DNA of 33,925 bases from Actinomycetes bacterium (GCA_035489715.1 DATHAP010000020.1:1-33925), one strand, 5' to 3'. Shown: positions 7,367 to 22,997, counted from the stretch's first letter. Translations and numbers: made by a program. The notes: a model not told the origin generated them from the letters alone.

Positions 7367-8961
7367 GACGCCTCTCCCGCGCCGGTCATGGCCGAGCCGA
7401 GCTCCTGGGGCGTGACCGCGCCCGGGTCGACGTCCGCGACGAACCGGCCGCGCAGGATCACCTTCAGCGAGTCCGACAGGCCGATCAGCTCGTCCAGGTC
7501 CGCCGAGATCAGCAGGACGGCCAGGCCGGCCCGGCGTGCGGCGCGGATGTGCTCCCAGATCGCCGCCTGCGCGCCGACGTCCACCCCGCGCGTCGGGTGC
7601 GCCGCGATGAGAACCTTCGGCTCCCCGCTCATCTCCCGCCCGACGATCAGCTTCTGCTGGTTGCCGCCCGACAGCGACGCGGCGAGCACGTCCACGCCGG
7701 GGGTGCGGACGTCGTACTCGCGGATGATCCGCTCGGTGTCCTTGCGCGCGTTGGCGCGGTCGATCCAGACACCGTTGACGTTGGGCTTCTCGGTCTGGTG
7801 CCCGAGCATGCGGTTCTCCCACAGGGGCGCGTCGAGCAGCATCCCGTGCCGCTGGCGGTCCTCGGGGATGTAGCCGATGCCGGCCTCGCGCCGGGACCGG
7901 GTCGACCAGCTCGACATGTCGGTGTCGCCGAGCTCGATGCGCCCCTCGGTCACCGGACGCATGCCCATGATGGCCTCGACCAGCTCGGCCTGGCCGTTGC
8001 CCTCGACCCCGGCGATGCCCAGGACCTCTCCGCGGTGGATCGTGAAGGAGATGTCCTCGAGCACCGGGCGGCTCTGGGCGGGACGGATGCTCAGCCCCTC
8101 GACCTCGAGCACCGGGACGTCGGTGACGGTGGACTCGCGGGTCTCCGGCGTCGGCAGCTCGCTGCCCACCATCAGCTCGGCCAGCTCACGGGCGGTCACC
8201 GAGGAGGGGTCGACGGTGTCGACCGTGGTGCCGCGGCGGATCACGGTGATCTCGTCGGCCACCTGCAGCACCTCGTCGAGCTTGTGCGAGATGAACAGGA
8301 TGGTGAGCCCCTCCTCCTTCAGCTCGCGCAGGTTGTCGAACAGCTCGTCGACCTCCTGCGGCACCAGGACGGCGGTGGGCTCGTCGAGGATGAGGATCCG
8401 GGCGCCGCGGTAGAGGACCTTGAGGATCTCCACCCGCTGCCGCTCGCCGACCCCGAGGTCCTCGACCAGGGTGTCGGGGGCGACCTCGAGCCCGTAGGTC
8501 TCGGCGATCTCGCTGATGCGCGACTTGGCCGTGCCGAAGTCGATCCAGCCGGCCCGGGTCGGCTCGCTGCCGAGCACGACGTTCTCGAGGACCGTGAGGT
8601 TGTCGGCCAGCATGAAGTGCTGGTGCACCATGCCGACGCCGGCGTCGATCGCGTCGCTGGGCGAGTGGAAGTTGACCTCGCGGCCGTCGACGGAGATCGT
8701 GCCGTCGTCCGGACGTTGCATGCCGTAGAGGATCTTCATCAGCGTGGACTTGCCGGCGCCGTTCTCGCCCACGATCGCGTGCACGTGACCGCGCCGGACG
8801 ACGATGTTGATGTCGTCGTTGGCGACGACCCCGGGGAAGCGCTTGGTGATCCCATGCAGCTCGACCGCGGTGTCGGTCGGCGCCTGGACGGGCGGTGAGG
8901 CACTCGACGTGGCGATGACGGCACCTTCCTCGGACGGCGTCAGGGGCAGGTCGGCGGGCAC
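7363..8961 (-). CDS. Nucleoside ABC transporter, double ATPase subunit
   Basis: This 532-residue protein has two fused ABC ATPase domains, like YufO/NupA and RbsA. Domain 1 (about 32-270) has Walker A GENGAGKS at 65-72, signature LGVGERQ at 169-175 and Walker B with D193-E194. Domain 2 (about 283-525) is degenerate at the ATP site: GVEGNGQAE (318-326) replaces Walker A, and AAHPT (453-457) replaces the usual DEPT. Its LSGGNQQ signature (430-436) is intact. One functional ATP site is therefore likely, as in related sugar and nucleoside importers. The GTG at 8961 is the only sensible start. The gap to the upstream lipoprotein gene holds a strong hairpin. Confidence 0.95.
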   Translation of the reverse strand: MPADLPLTPSEEGAVIATSSASPPVQAPTDTAVELHGITKRFPGVVANDDINIVVRRGHVHAIVGENGAGKSTLMKILYGMQRPDDGTISVDGREVNFHSPSDAIDAGVGMVHQHFMLADNLTVLENVVLGSEPTRAGWIDFGTAKSRISEIAETYGLEVAPDTLVEDLGVGERQRVEILKVLYRGARILILDEPTAVLVPQEVDELFDNLRELKEEGLTILFISHKLDEVLQVADEITVIRRGTTVDTVDPSSVTARELAELMVGSELPTPETRESTVTDVPVLEVEGLSIRPAQSRPVLEDISFTIHRGEVLGIAGVEGNGQAELVEAIMGMRPVTEGRIELGDTDMSSWSTRSRREAGIGYIPEDRQRHGMLLDAPLWENRMLGHQTEKPNVNGVWIDRANARKDTERIIREYDVRTPGVDVLAASLSGGNQQKLIVGREMSGEPKVLIAAHPTRGVDVGAQAAIWEHIRAARRAGLAVLLISADLDELIGLSDSLKVILRGRFVADVDPGAVTPQELGSAMTGAGEAS

Positions 8962-8975
8962 CGGGCGCGAAGACG

Positions 8976-9019
8976 CGACCGGGCCCGGGGGAACGCTACC
9001 GCTCCCTCGGACCCGGTCG
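8976..9019 (-). promoter_or_regulatory. Strong intercistronic hairpin between bmp and the ATPase gene
   Basis: On the transcript, CGACCGGGTCCGAGGG pairs with CCCCCGGGCCCGGTCG across an 11-12 nt loop. The stem is 16 bp with one G-T pair and one mismatch. No run of T follows it, so it is not a classic terminator. The position between a binding-protein gene and its ATPase fits an mRNA-stabilising or partial-attenuation element that keeps the binding protein in excess. Confidence 0.65.
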
Positions 9020-9057
9020 TGGACTGACTGGCGTCCTCGCCTTCGGACTGCTGGCTG

Positions 9058-10119
9058 CTACTTGGTCGGGACCGTGATGCTGCCGTCGATGATCTGCTGC
9101 TTGTAGTCGTCCAGCTTGCTGGTGATGTCGTCGATCTGACCACCGCTGGTGGAGTAGCCCACGCCGTCCTTCTCCAGGTCGTAGGTGACCGGGCCGGCCG
9201 TGAAGTTGCCCTCCACCACGCTGGAGATGAAGTCGTAGACGGCGACGTCGACCTTCTTGAGCATCGACGTGATGATCACGTCGCGCACCTTCGGGTCGGC
9301 GGTGCTGTACTGGTCGGAGTCGACGCCGATGGCGTAGGCGCCGGCGTCCTGGGCGGCCTCGAACACGCCGCCACCGGAACCGCCTGCGGCCTGGTAGACC
9401 ACGTCGGCGCCCTTGTCGTACATGCCGGCCGCGGCGGTCTTGCCCTTGGCCGGGTCACCGAAGCCGGAGAAGTCCGGCGGCTGGGTCAGGTACTTCACCT
9501 GGACCTCGATGTCCGGGTTGACCTCCTTCGCGCCGGCCTCGTAGCCCGCCTCGAACTTGTGGATCAGGGGCACGTCGACGCCGCCGACGAAGCCGATGTT
9601 GCCGCTCTCCGACTTCAGCGCGGCCGCGGCTCCGACCAGGAACGAGCCCTGCTCCTCGGCGAAGAGGAGGTTGGCGATGTTGTCGCCGGTGGCCGCCGCG
9701 TCGTCGATGATGGCGAACTGGGTGTCGGGCAGCTCGCCCGCGACCTTCTTCACGGCGCCGGAGTAGGCGAAGCCGACCGCGATGACCGGGTTGAAGCCGG
9801 CGCCGGCGAGCGCACGGAGCCGCTCCTCCTTGGCCGACTCGGGCTCGCCGTTGGCGGCCTCGGCCTCGTTGGTCTCGATGCCGAACTCGTCGGCGGCCTT
9901 GTCCAGGCCGGCGGCGGCGGCGTCGTTGAACGACTGGTCGCCGCGGCCACCGATGTCGTAGGCCAGCCCGACCTTGACGTCGCTGGCGGGAGCGCTGCTG
10001 CTCGTGTCGTCGCCCTTCGGCGTGGTGTCGGCTTCGTCGTCGCCGCTGTCGCCTCCGCAGGAGGTCAGGACGAGGGCGCCGGCCAGGACAGCCGCCGCCA
10101 GTGTGGTCACCCGTCGCAC
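9058..10119 (-). CDS. BMP-family nucleoside-binding lipoprotein
   Basis: This 353-residue protein is the substrate-binding subunit of the adjacent importer. It has a lipoprotein signal peptide: an MRRVTT n-region, a hydrophobic core, and lipobox L-T-S-C21, so it should be anchored outside the membrane. Residues 22-47 are an acidic, Ser/Thr-rich linker. The BMP (PnrA-like) domain begins at VKVGLAYDIGGRGDQSFNDAAAAG (about 48-71), with VGGVDVPLIHKFEAGYEAGA and DVVYQAAGGSGGGVFEAA further on. The GTG at 10119 has an excellent AAGGAGA ribosome-binding site. BMP proteins of this type bind nucleosides, which fits the linked cdd and deoA. Confidence 0.95.
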   Translation of the reverse strand: MRRVTTLAAAVLAGALVLTSCGGDSGDDEADTTPKGDDTSSSAPASDVKVGLAYDIGGRGDQSFNDAAAAGLDKAADEFGIETNEAEAANGEPESAKEERLRALAGAGFNPVIAVGFAYSGAVKKVAGELPDTQFAIIDDAAATGDNIANLLFAEEQGSFLVGAAAALKSESGNIGFVGGVDVPLIHKFEAGYEAGAKEVNPDIEVQVKYLTQPPDFSGFGDPAKGKTAAAGMYDKGADVVYQAAGGSGGGVFEAAQDAGAYAIGVDSDQYSTADPKVRDVIITSMLKKVDVAVYDFISSVVEGNFTAGPVTYDLEKDGVGYSTSGGQIDDITSKLDDYKQQIIDGSITVPTK

Positions 10120-10175
10120 GGGGTGTCTCCTTCCATGGGCCGGGCGCCACGGTCCGGGCGCCGGGGCCGACCTTC

Positions 10176-10223
10176 CCGGTCGACCGGTGGCACTCTAGCG
10201 ACCCTGGCGGGTGGTCCCGACCA
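10176..10223 (-). promoter_or_regulatory. Candidate promoter and two operators of the nucleoside operon
   Basis: A TAGAGT -10 box lies at 10197-10192 on the minus strand and would start the bmp mRNA near 10185, leaving a leader of about 66 nt. Two dyads flank it: TGGTC-CC-GACCA (10212-10223) over the expected -35, and the perfect palindrome CCGGTCGACCGG (10176-10187) at the start point. Both use GGTC/GACC half-sites, with centres 36 bp apart. This looks like a repressor-controlled promoter, but no regulator gene is adjacent. Confidence 0.4.
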
Positions 10224-10238
10224 GAGCGCGCTCCGCCG

Positions 10239-11453
10239 TTATGAAAAGGAGAGAATCGCCGCGGCGACCAGTACCCGTGCACCAACCGCGATGGCCCGCT
10301 CGTCGGCGTCGAAGAGACCCTGGTGGAGGTCGAGCCGCTGCTCGAGGGGCTGCCCGGGCGGCGCCACCCCCAACCGGGCGAGCGCCCCCGGGACCTTGCC
10401 GAGGTACCACGCGAAGTCCTCGCCGCCGAGGCTCTGCTCGGTGCCGACCAGGCAGTCGCTGCCCTCCGTGGCCCGGACTGCGCGGGCCAGGAGCTCCACG
10501 CTCGACACCTCGTTGTCCACCGGAGGCACGTTGCGGGTGTAGGTCACGGTCGCCTCCACGCCGTACGGCGCCAGGATCCCGTGCACGAGCTCCTCCACCA
10601 GGGCGGGTGCGTCCTCCCAGGCCGAGCTGTCGAGACAGCGGACGGTGCCCTCGAGCTCCCCGGCCTGCGGGATGGCGTTGGCCACCCGCCCGGCGGCGAT
10701 CCGACCCCAGACGACGCTCAGCGACGCCCGGGGGTCGACCCGCCGGGACAGGGCGCCGGGCATGCCGGTCACCAGCTGGCCCATGGCGTAGACCAGGTCC
10801 GCCGTCAGGTGCGGCCGGGCGGTGTGGCCACCGGGCCCGGAGACCCGGACGAGCAGGTGGTCGGCGGAACCGGTGATCGCGCCGGCCCGCAGCCCCACCT
10901 GGCCCACCGTCGCCCGCGGGTCGCAGTGCAGCGCGAAGATCCGCGACACGTCCTCGACCGCGCCGGCGTCGAGGACGGCCAGCGCCCCGCTGCGCGAGGA
11001 CTCCTCGGCCGGCTGGAACACCAGACGCACCCGGCCCGGGAGCAGCCCGTCGGCCTGCAGGTCACGCAGCACCAGCCCCGCGCCCAGCACCGCCGCCGTG
11101 TGCACGTCGTGACCGCAGGCGTGGCAGACACCGGGGACGGTCGAGGCGTAGTCGGCCGACTTTCCGTCGACGATGGGCAGCGCGTCGAGGTCGGCCCGCA
11201 GGGCCACGGCGCCGTCGCCGGACCCGATGTCACAGGTCAGGCCGGTCCCACCGGGCAGCCCCACCGGGCCCAGGCCGGCCGCGAGCAGGCGCTCCCGGAC
11301 CACCCTGGTGGTGCGCACCTCGGCCCAGGACAGCTCGGGGTGGGCGTGCAGGTCACGGCGCAGGGCGACCAGGTCCTGGGCGTACGTCGCGACCCGCCGG
11401 TCGAGGTCGAGTCCCTCGAGCCGACCGTCGGGGTCGTCGCGACGAGCGGTCAC
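10239..11453 (-). CDS. M20-family amidohydrolase
   Basis: This 404-residue cytosolic metallopeptidase belongs to the hippurate hydrolase / N-acyl-amino-acid amidohydrolase branch of M20D. The N-terminal LRRDLHAHPELSWAE, the metal-binding C113-G-H115-D-V-H118, QPAEE with E150-E151, a SGPGGHTARP dimerisation-domain motif and the late GGEDFAWYL are all present. It removes an acyl group from an amino acid or related amide; the substrate cannot be read from sequence. The GTG at 11453 is preceded 7 nt upstream by TAAGGT, which predicts a leaderless transcript of its own. It sits just before the nucleoside operon, but the 119-bp gap with its own promoter signals argues for separate units. Confidence 0.92.
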   Translation of the reverse strand: MTARRDDPDGRLEGLDLDRRVATYAQDLVALRRDLHAHPELSWAEVRTTRVVRERLLAAGLGPVGLPGGTGLTCDIGSGDGAVALRADLDALPIVDGKSADYASTVPGVCHACGHDVHTAAVLGAGLVLRDLQADGLLPGRVRLVFQPAEESSRSGALAVLDAGAVEDVSRIFALHCDPRATVGQVGLRAGAITGSADHLLVRVSGPGGHTARPHLTADLVYAMGQLVTGMPGALSRRVDPRASLSVVWGRIAAGRVANAIPQAGELEGTVRCLDSSAWEDAPALVEELVHGILAPYGVEATVTYTRNVPPVDNEVSSVELLARAVRATEGSDCLVGTEQSLGGEDFAWYLGKVPGALARLGVAPPGQPLEQRLDLHQGLFDADERAIAVGARVLVAAAILSFS

Positions 11454-11460
11454 CGCGCGA

Positions 11461-11466
11461 ACCTTA
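11461..11466 (-). promoter_or_regulatory. -10 box for a leaderless amidohydrolase mRNA
   Basis: TAAGGT on the minus strand ends 7 nt before the GTG of the amidohydrolase. No ribosome-binding site precedes the GTG. No clear -35 is present. The box lies in the 45-bp gap after the mutase gene. Confidence 0.45.
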
Positions 11467-11498
11467 CCTGCGCGGCCCGGGTTGCCCCGTGCCCATCC

Positions 11499-13079
<1,581 letters not shown>

Positions 13080-13086
13080 GGCGCCG

Positions 13087-13121
13087 ATGCTAGCCATCCG
13101 GGACGTTCCGCCCGTTAGCCT
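13087..13121. promoter_or_regulatory. Face-to-back divergent leaderless promoters (mutase / carboxypeptidase)
   Basis: TAGCAT on the minus strand (13092-13087) lies 7 nt before the mutase ATG at 13079. TAGCCT on the plus strand (13116-13121) lies 7 nt before the carboxypeptidase ATG at 13129. Only 23 bp separate the two boxes, so the -35 contacts of each promoter would fall in the same stretch. Confidence 0.5.
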
Positions 13122-13128
13122 GCCCATG

Positions 13129-14445
13129 ATGAGAACCGCGACCGCCCTCCTGGCCCTGGCCCTCGTCGTCGGGCCCGCGGGCGCGGCCTCCGCGACCGGC
13201 GACCGGACCGACGGCACCGTGGGCGGTGAGCGCCTCGCGACCAGCGGCGTGGTGGTCGACGCGGCGGGCGCCGACCCACTGCCCAAGGTGTCGGGTGACG
13301 CCTGGGTGGTCGCCGACCTCGGCACCGGCGAGGTCCTCGCGGCCAAGGACCCGCACGGGCGTTACCGGCCGGCCAGCATCATGAAGGTGCTCACGGTCCT
13401 GACCGTGCTCCCCCAGGTCTCTCCCGACGACGTCTACACCGCCCAGTGGGAGGACGCCAACGCCGAGGGCAGCCGGGTCGGTCTCGTGCCGGACGCCACC
13501 TACACGGTGCGCAACCTGTTCGAGGCACTGTTCCTGGTGTCGGGTAACGATGCCGCCACGGCGCTGGCCAACGCGGCCGGTGGCGTGCAGACCACCGTGG
13601 CCGCGATGAACCGCACGGCCCGCGACCTGGGAGCCCGGGACACGACCGCCCGCAACCCGAGCGGCCTGGACGCGCCCGGCCAGCTCACGTCGGCGTACGA
13701 CATGTCGGTGCTCGCCCGCGCCGCGCTCGCCCGCGAGGACGTCCGCGCCTACGCGTCCACCGTGAAGTCGCAGTTCCCGGGCAAGATGCCGCGGGCCGGC
13801 AAGAGCCGCAAGAGCTACGAGATCTACACGCAGGACCGCCTGCTGCTCAACTACCGCGGGGCGATCGGCCTCAAGACGGGCTGGACCACCAAGGCCCGCG
13901 GCACTTTCATCGGGGCGGCGACGCGCAACGGGCGCACCCTCGTCGCGACCGTGCTGCACTCCGAGGGCGACGCCTGGCGCGACAGTGCCGCCCTGCTCAG
14001 CTGGGGCTTCCGGTCGGCCGGCCATGCCGAGCCCGTCGGGACGCTCGACGCCCTGGCCGACGACTCCGCGTCGGGCGGCGGCAGCGGAGACCAGACAGCA
14101 CAGGGTCCGCAGGCCGGTGACGCCGGCCAGGACGCCGAGACCTCGACGGCCGGCACCGACGGCGACGGGCTGCCGTGGTGGCTGCAGACCCTCGTCGTCG
14201 TGCTGGGCGTGCTGGCGGTGCTGCGGGGCCGGGTGCTGCTGCGCCGGCGGCTCCGTCGCGCCCGGTCGCGCTCGCGGGCGCTGGCCGGCCCGGTGCCTCA
14301 GCCGCGCGACCGGGCGGACCTGCGCCGGGTGACGAGCGCGGCGGCGGCGGCCCCCGCGGCGGCGCCGACCAGCAGGCCGCGCCACGAGCCTCTCCTCGAA
14401 GACGGCGGCCCGACCTCGTCGGCCTCGAGCGGCACCGCCTCGTAG
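13129..14445 (+). CDS. D-alanyl-D-alanine carboxypeptidase (S11 family)
   Basis: This penicillin-binding-type serine peptidase trims the terminal D-Ala from peptidoglycan stem peptides outside the membrane. A signal peptide (residues 1-21, ending around AGAASA) leads into the S11 domain. That domain carries S83-I-M-K86 (SxxK nucleophile), S138-G-N140 and K249-T-G251. After residue 320 comes an Asp/Gly/Ser-rich linker, one transmembrane helix (about 345-362) and an Arg/Ala-rich cytoplasmic tail. Tandem ATGs occur at 13126 and 13129. The second is 7 nt from the TAGCCT box and is preferred. The last 148 bases run antisense to the end of the YihY gene. Confidence 0.93.
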   Translation: MRTATALLALALVVGPAGAASATGDRTDGTVGGERLATSGVVVDAAGADPLPKVSGDAWVVADLGTGEVLAAKDPHGRYRPASIMKVLTVLTVLPQVSPDDVYTAQWEDANAEGSRVGLVPDATYTVRNLFEALFLVSGNDAATALANAAGGVQTTVAAMNRTARDLGARDTTARNPSGLDAPGQLTSAYDMSVLARAALAREDVRAYASTVKSQFPGKMPRAGKSRKSYEIYTQDRLLLNYRGAIGLKTGWTTKARGTFIGAATRNGRTLVATVLHSEGDAWRDSAALLSWGFRSAGHAEPVGTLDALADDSASGGGSGDQTAQGPQAGDAGQDAETSTAGTDGDGLPWWLQTLVVVLGVLAVLRGRVLLRRRLRRARSRSRALAGPVPQPRDRADLRRVTSAAAAAPAAAPTSRPRHEPLLEDGGPTSSASSGTAS

Positions 14446-15410
14446 TCACCCGGCGCGACCGCGGCGACCGGCTCGGTCCCCCAGGCCGGCCCGGTCGTGC
14501 GTCCCACGCCCGGGTCCCCGGCCCTGGCCGGCTCCAGCGAGTAGGGCTGTGTCGCGGCCCAGCACGCGGTGACCACCAGCAGCCGCGAGACCAGGTTCAT
14601 CCACACCAGCAGCCCCACCACGACCCCGAACGTCGCGTAGACCGGGTTCTCCGCCGTGTGCCCGACGAGATAGGTCCCGACCAGCTTGAGCACCTCGAAG
14701 CCGGCCGCGCCCAGCAGCGCCCCGGAGCGCACCCGGCGCCACGACGGATGAGCACCCGAGAGCCGGGACAGCAGGATGGCGACGATGGCGAAGTCGACGG
14801 CGAGGGCGAGGCACACCGACACGACCTTGAGCACGCCGGTCGCGAAGAGCGACCCGTCCAGGGACGCGAACGCCAGCGCGAAGGTGGTGGCAGCCGTCGC
14901 CAGGCTGGAGACGACGATCGAGACGAGCAGGCTGGCGCCGAGCATGGACAGCACCACGACGTCGACGAGCTTGCGTCGCACCAGCCCGGGCCGGTCAGCG
15001 GCGGTGCCGAAAACCCGCCGCAGGGCGTCTCGCACCGAGTCGAGCCAGCCGAGCCCGGCATAGGCCAGACCCAGCAGGCCGATGATCCCCGCGCTCGCCC
15101 GGGCGTCGATGACGTCCTGGATGTCGAGCTGGCCGGGACCGGTCCCGATGAGGCTGGGGAAGGCGTCCTGCACCGCGGAGGTGACGTGGTCCTGCGCGTC
15201 CGGGAACGCGCCGCTGACATAGCCGACGAGGGAGAACGCGAGAGCCAGCAGGGGGAAGAAGGAGAGGAACCCGTAGTACGTGATCGCGGCTGCCAGCTGC
15301 CCACCGAGGACCTCGCTCTGCCGGTCGAGCGCGCGGACGGCGTGGTCGGCCACGGCCGAGCGCGACCGGACCACCCGGACCCGCTCCTTGGCCCGCGGGA
15401 CGAGGCTCAC
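14298..15410 (-). CDS. YihY/BrkB-family membrane protein
   Basis: This 370-residue integral membrane protein has six to seven hydrophobic segments between about residues 35 and 270. It shows the family stretch GGQLAAAITYYGFLSFFPLLALAFSL near the N-terminus and a VYATFGVVVGLLVWMNLVSR segment late. The C-terminal extension (about 280-370) is Pro/Gly/Glu-rich and ends in a short Ala-rich hydrophobic helix plus Arg-rich tail ([20 protein letters not shown]). This extension overlaps the convergent carboxypeptidase gene. The family was once annotated as ribonuclease BN, which is not supported; its role is unknown. The GTG start at 15410 is 30 bp after the 2H phosphoesterase stop. Confidence 0.88.
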   Translation of the reverse strand: MSLVPRAKERVRVVRSRSAVADHAVRALDRQSEVLGGQLAAAITYYGFLSFFPLLALAFSLVGYVSGAFPDAQDHVTSAVQDAFPSLIGTGPGQLDIQDVIDARASAGIIGLLGLAYAGLGWLDSVRDALRRVFGTAADRPGLVRRKLVDVVVLSMLGASLLVSIVVSSLATAATTFALAFASLDGSLFATGVLKVVSVCLALAVDFAIVAILLSRLSGAHPSWRRVRSGALLGAAGFEVLKLVGTYLVGHTAENPVYATFGVVVGLLVWMNLVSRLLVVTACWAATQPYSLEPARAGDPGVGRTTGPAWGTEPVAAVAPGDYEAVPLEADEVGPPSSRRGSWRGLLVGAAAGAAAAALVTRRRSARSRG

Positions 15411-15440
15411 CCGGCGGACGCTTCCCGACCCCGGCGGCGA

Positions 15441-19589
<4,149 letters not shown>

Positions 19590-19593
<4 letters not shown>

Positions 19594-20726
19594 GCGTCGA
19601 CGACTTCCGGACCACCTACCGGTCCGACCCGGTCGGACTGTGGTCGGCGCCCGGCCGGGTCAACCTGATCGGCGAGCACACCGACTACAACGACGGCTTC
19701 GTGCTGCCCTTCGCCATCGCGGCACGCACCCGGGTCGCCGCCGCTCCCCGCGACGACGGCGTGCTGCGCATGCGGTCCGCCCAGCAGCCGGCCGGCGACC
19801 TGGCGGTGCCGCTCCACGACCTCGCGCCCGGGACACCGGACGGCTGGGGCGCCTACGTGGCCGGCGTCGTCTGGGCGGCCCGTGAGTCCGGCCACGACGT
19901 CGGCGGGATGGACCTGCTGGTGGACGGCCGGGTGCCGCTGGGCGGCGGGCTGTCCTCGTCGCACGCGCTCGAGTGCGGGGTCGCCCTGGCGGTCAACGAC
20001 ATCTTCGGGCTGGGCCTCGACACCCGCGAGCTCGCCCTGCTGACCCAGCGGGCGGAGAACGACTTCGTGGGTGCACCGACCGGGCTCATGGACCAGCTGG
20101 CGTCCCTGGGCTGCACGACCGGCCACGCCCTGTTCCTCGACACCCGCAGCCTGGAGATCGAGCACGTCCCACTCGACCCGTCGGGTGACGGGCTGGCGCT
20201 GCTGGTGGTGGACACGCGGGTGCACCACGAGCTCGGCGACGGGTCGTACGCCGACCGGCGCGCCGCCTGCGCGAAGGCAGCGCGACAGCTCGGCGTGCAG
20301 ACGCTGCGCGACGTCCCGGCCGACGCGCTGGACCGTCGCCTGGACGGCCTACCCGACGAGCTTCGCTGCCGGGCCCGCCACGTCGTGCGCGAGAACGAGC
20401 GGGTGCTGGCCGCCGTCGACGCGATCCGGGCACGCGACTGGGCAGCGCTCGGCGCGCTCCTCGACGGCTCGCACGCCTCGCTGCGCGACGACTACGAGGT
20501 CAGCTGTGCGGAGCTCGACACCGCCGTCGCGTCCGCGGTCGACGCCGGCGCCCTCGGCGCCCGGATGACCGGTGGCGGGTTCGGCGGCTCGGCGGTGGCG
20601 CTCGTCCCGCACGAGCGGGTGACCGCGGTCCGGTCCGCCGTCGCCGACGCCTTCGCCGCCGCCGGCTGGGAGTCCCCCCGCACGTTCGAGGTGTCGCCGT
20701 CGGCAGGGGCCGGCCGCGACCGCTGA
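19590..20726 (+). CDS. galK: Galactokinase
   Basis: This GHMP-family kinase of 378 residues phosphorylates galactose at C1. The galactokinase signature GRVNLIGEHTDYNDG occupies about 22-36. The ATP-binding loop is PLGGGLSSSH125ALE, with His where many family members have Ala. The C-terminal GHMP motif ARMTGGGFGGSAVALVP is near residue 330. The GTG at 19590 overlaps the galT stop. No epimerase (galE) or sugar transporter gene is in the window, so the pathway must be completed elsewhere. The gene ends 12 bp before the convergent icd stop. Confidence 0.96.
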
Positions 20727-20733
20727 CCGGCCA

Positions 20734-20750
20734 GCTCGTCAGGCGAGCTT
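20734..20750. terminator. Short hairpin between converging galK and icd
   Basis: AGCTCG and CGAGCT flank a 5-nt loop and cover the icd stop region. The stem is only 6 bp and has no T-run, so as a bidirectional terminator it is weak. Confidence 0.3.
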
Positions 20751-21950
20751 GGCGCCGAGGTTGGCGTCGAGGGCGGCGAGGAACTCCTCGGTGGTGGCCC
20801 ACGCCTGGTCCGGTCCGACCAGCAGGGCGAGGTCCTTGGTCATGGTCCCGGACTCGACGGTCTCCACGCAGACCTGCTCGAGCGCCTCGGCGAAGCCGAC
20901 GACCTCGGGGGTGCCGTCCATCTTCCCGCGCTGCTCGAGGCCGCGGGTCCACGCGAAGATCGACGCGATCGGGTTGGTGGACGTCGGCTTGCCCTGCTGG
21001 TGCTGCCGGTAGTGCCGGGTCACGGTGCCGTGAGCCGCCTCGGCCTCGACCTTGCCGTCCGGCGTCATCAGCACGGAGGTCATCAGGCCCAGCGAGCCGA
21101 AGCCCTGCGCCACGGTGTCCGACTGGACGTCGCCGTCGTAGTTCTTGCAGGCCCAGACGTAGCCGCCCTCCCACTTCAGCGCCGCGGCCACCATGTCGTC
21201 GATCAGCCGGTGCTCGTAGGTCAGCCCCGCCGCCTCGAACTCGGCCTTGTACTCGGTGTCGAAAACCTCCTGGAACAGGTCCTTGAACCGGCCGTCGTAC
21301 GCCTTGAGGATCGTGTTCTTCGTGGACAGGTACACCGGGAAGCGGCGCTCGAGCCCGTAGCGCATGGACGCCCGCGCGAAGTCGCGGATCGACTCGTCGT
21401 AGTTGTACATGCCCATGGCGACGCCGCCGCCCGGGAAGCTGGCGACCTCGAACTCCATCGGCTCACCCTCGCCGTCCGGCGTGTAGGTGATGGTCACCGT
21501 GCCGGGGCCGGGCACCACGAAGTTCTGCGCCTTGTACTGGTCGCCGTGCGCGTGACGGCCGATGACGATCGGCTTGGTCCAGCCGGGCACCAGCCGCGGG
21601 ATGTTCGAGATGACGATCGGCTCGCGGAAGATGACCCCGCCGAGGATGTTGCGGATCGTGCCGTTCGGCGAGAGCCACATCTTCTTCAGCCCGAACTCCT
21701 CGACCCGCGCCTCGTCCGGCGTGATCGTGGCGCACTTGACGCCGACGCCGTGCCGCTTGATGGCGTTGGCCGCGTCGACCGTCACCTGGTCGTCGGTTGC
21801 GTCGCGGTGCTCGATGCCGAGGTCGTAGTACTCGAGGTCGACGTCGAGGTAAGGGTGGATCAGCCGGTCCTTGATGAACGCCCAGATGATGCGGGTCATC
21901 TCGTCGCCGTCGAGCTCCACGACGGGGTTGGCCACCTTGGTCTTCGCCAC
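20739..21950 (-). CDS. icd: NADP-dependent isocitrate dehydrogenase
   Basis: This 403-residue homodimer-type enzyme oxidises isocitrate to 2-oxoglutarate in the TCA cycle. It is the type shared with eukaryotes and with mycobacterial Icd1: [16 protein letters not shown] at the start, [20 protein letters not shown] with the substrate-binding S/N/R residues, NYDGDVQSD with metal-binding aspartates, and [12 protein letters not shown] near the NADP site. The GTG at 21950 has a GAGGAGA ribosome-binding site. It lies 42 bp after mdh and is probably co-transcribed with it. Confidence 0.97.
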   Translation of the reverse strand: MAKTKVANPVVELDGDEMTRIIWAFIKDRLIHPYLDVDLEYYDLGIEHRDATDDQVTVDAANAIKRHGVGVKCATITPDEARVEEFGLKKMWLSPNGTIRNILGGVIFREPIVISNIPRLVPGWTKPIVIGRHAHGDQYKAQNFVVPGPGTVTITYTPDGEGEPMEFEVASFPGGGVAMGMYNYDESIRDFARASMRYGLERRFPVYLSTKNTILKAYDGRFKDLFQEVFDTEYKAEFEAAGLTYEHRLIDDMVAAALKWEGGYVWACKNYDGDVQSDTVAQGFGSLGLMTSVLMTPDGKVEAEAAHGTVTRHYRQHQQGKPTSTNPIASIFAWTRGLEQRGKMDGTPEVVGFAEALEQVCVETVESGTMTKDLALLVGPDQAWATTEEFLAALDANLGAKLA

Positions 21951-21992
21951 GGTCTCTCCTCGGCTGGTTCTCGTGCGGGTGGGGCGGGCGGG

Positions 21993-22997
<1,005 letters not shown>

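Noticed and set aside
7363-8961. The degenerate second ATPase domain as a damaged gene
   Set aside because: Loss of the second DEPT and Walker A is normal for RbsA/NupA-type double ATPases, and the frame is intact.
13080-13128. A cobalamin riboswitch before the B12-dependent mutase
   Set aside because: The gap is under 50 bp and the mRNA looks leaderless. There is no room for the element, and none is seen before the B12-binding subunit either.
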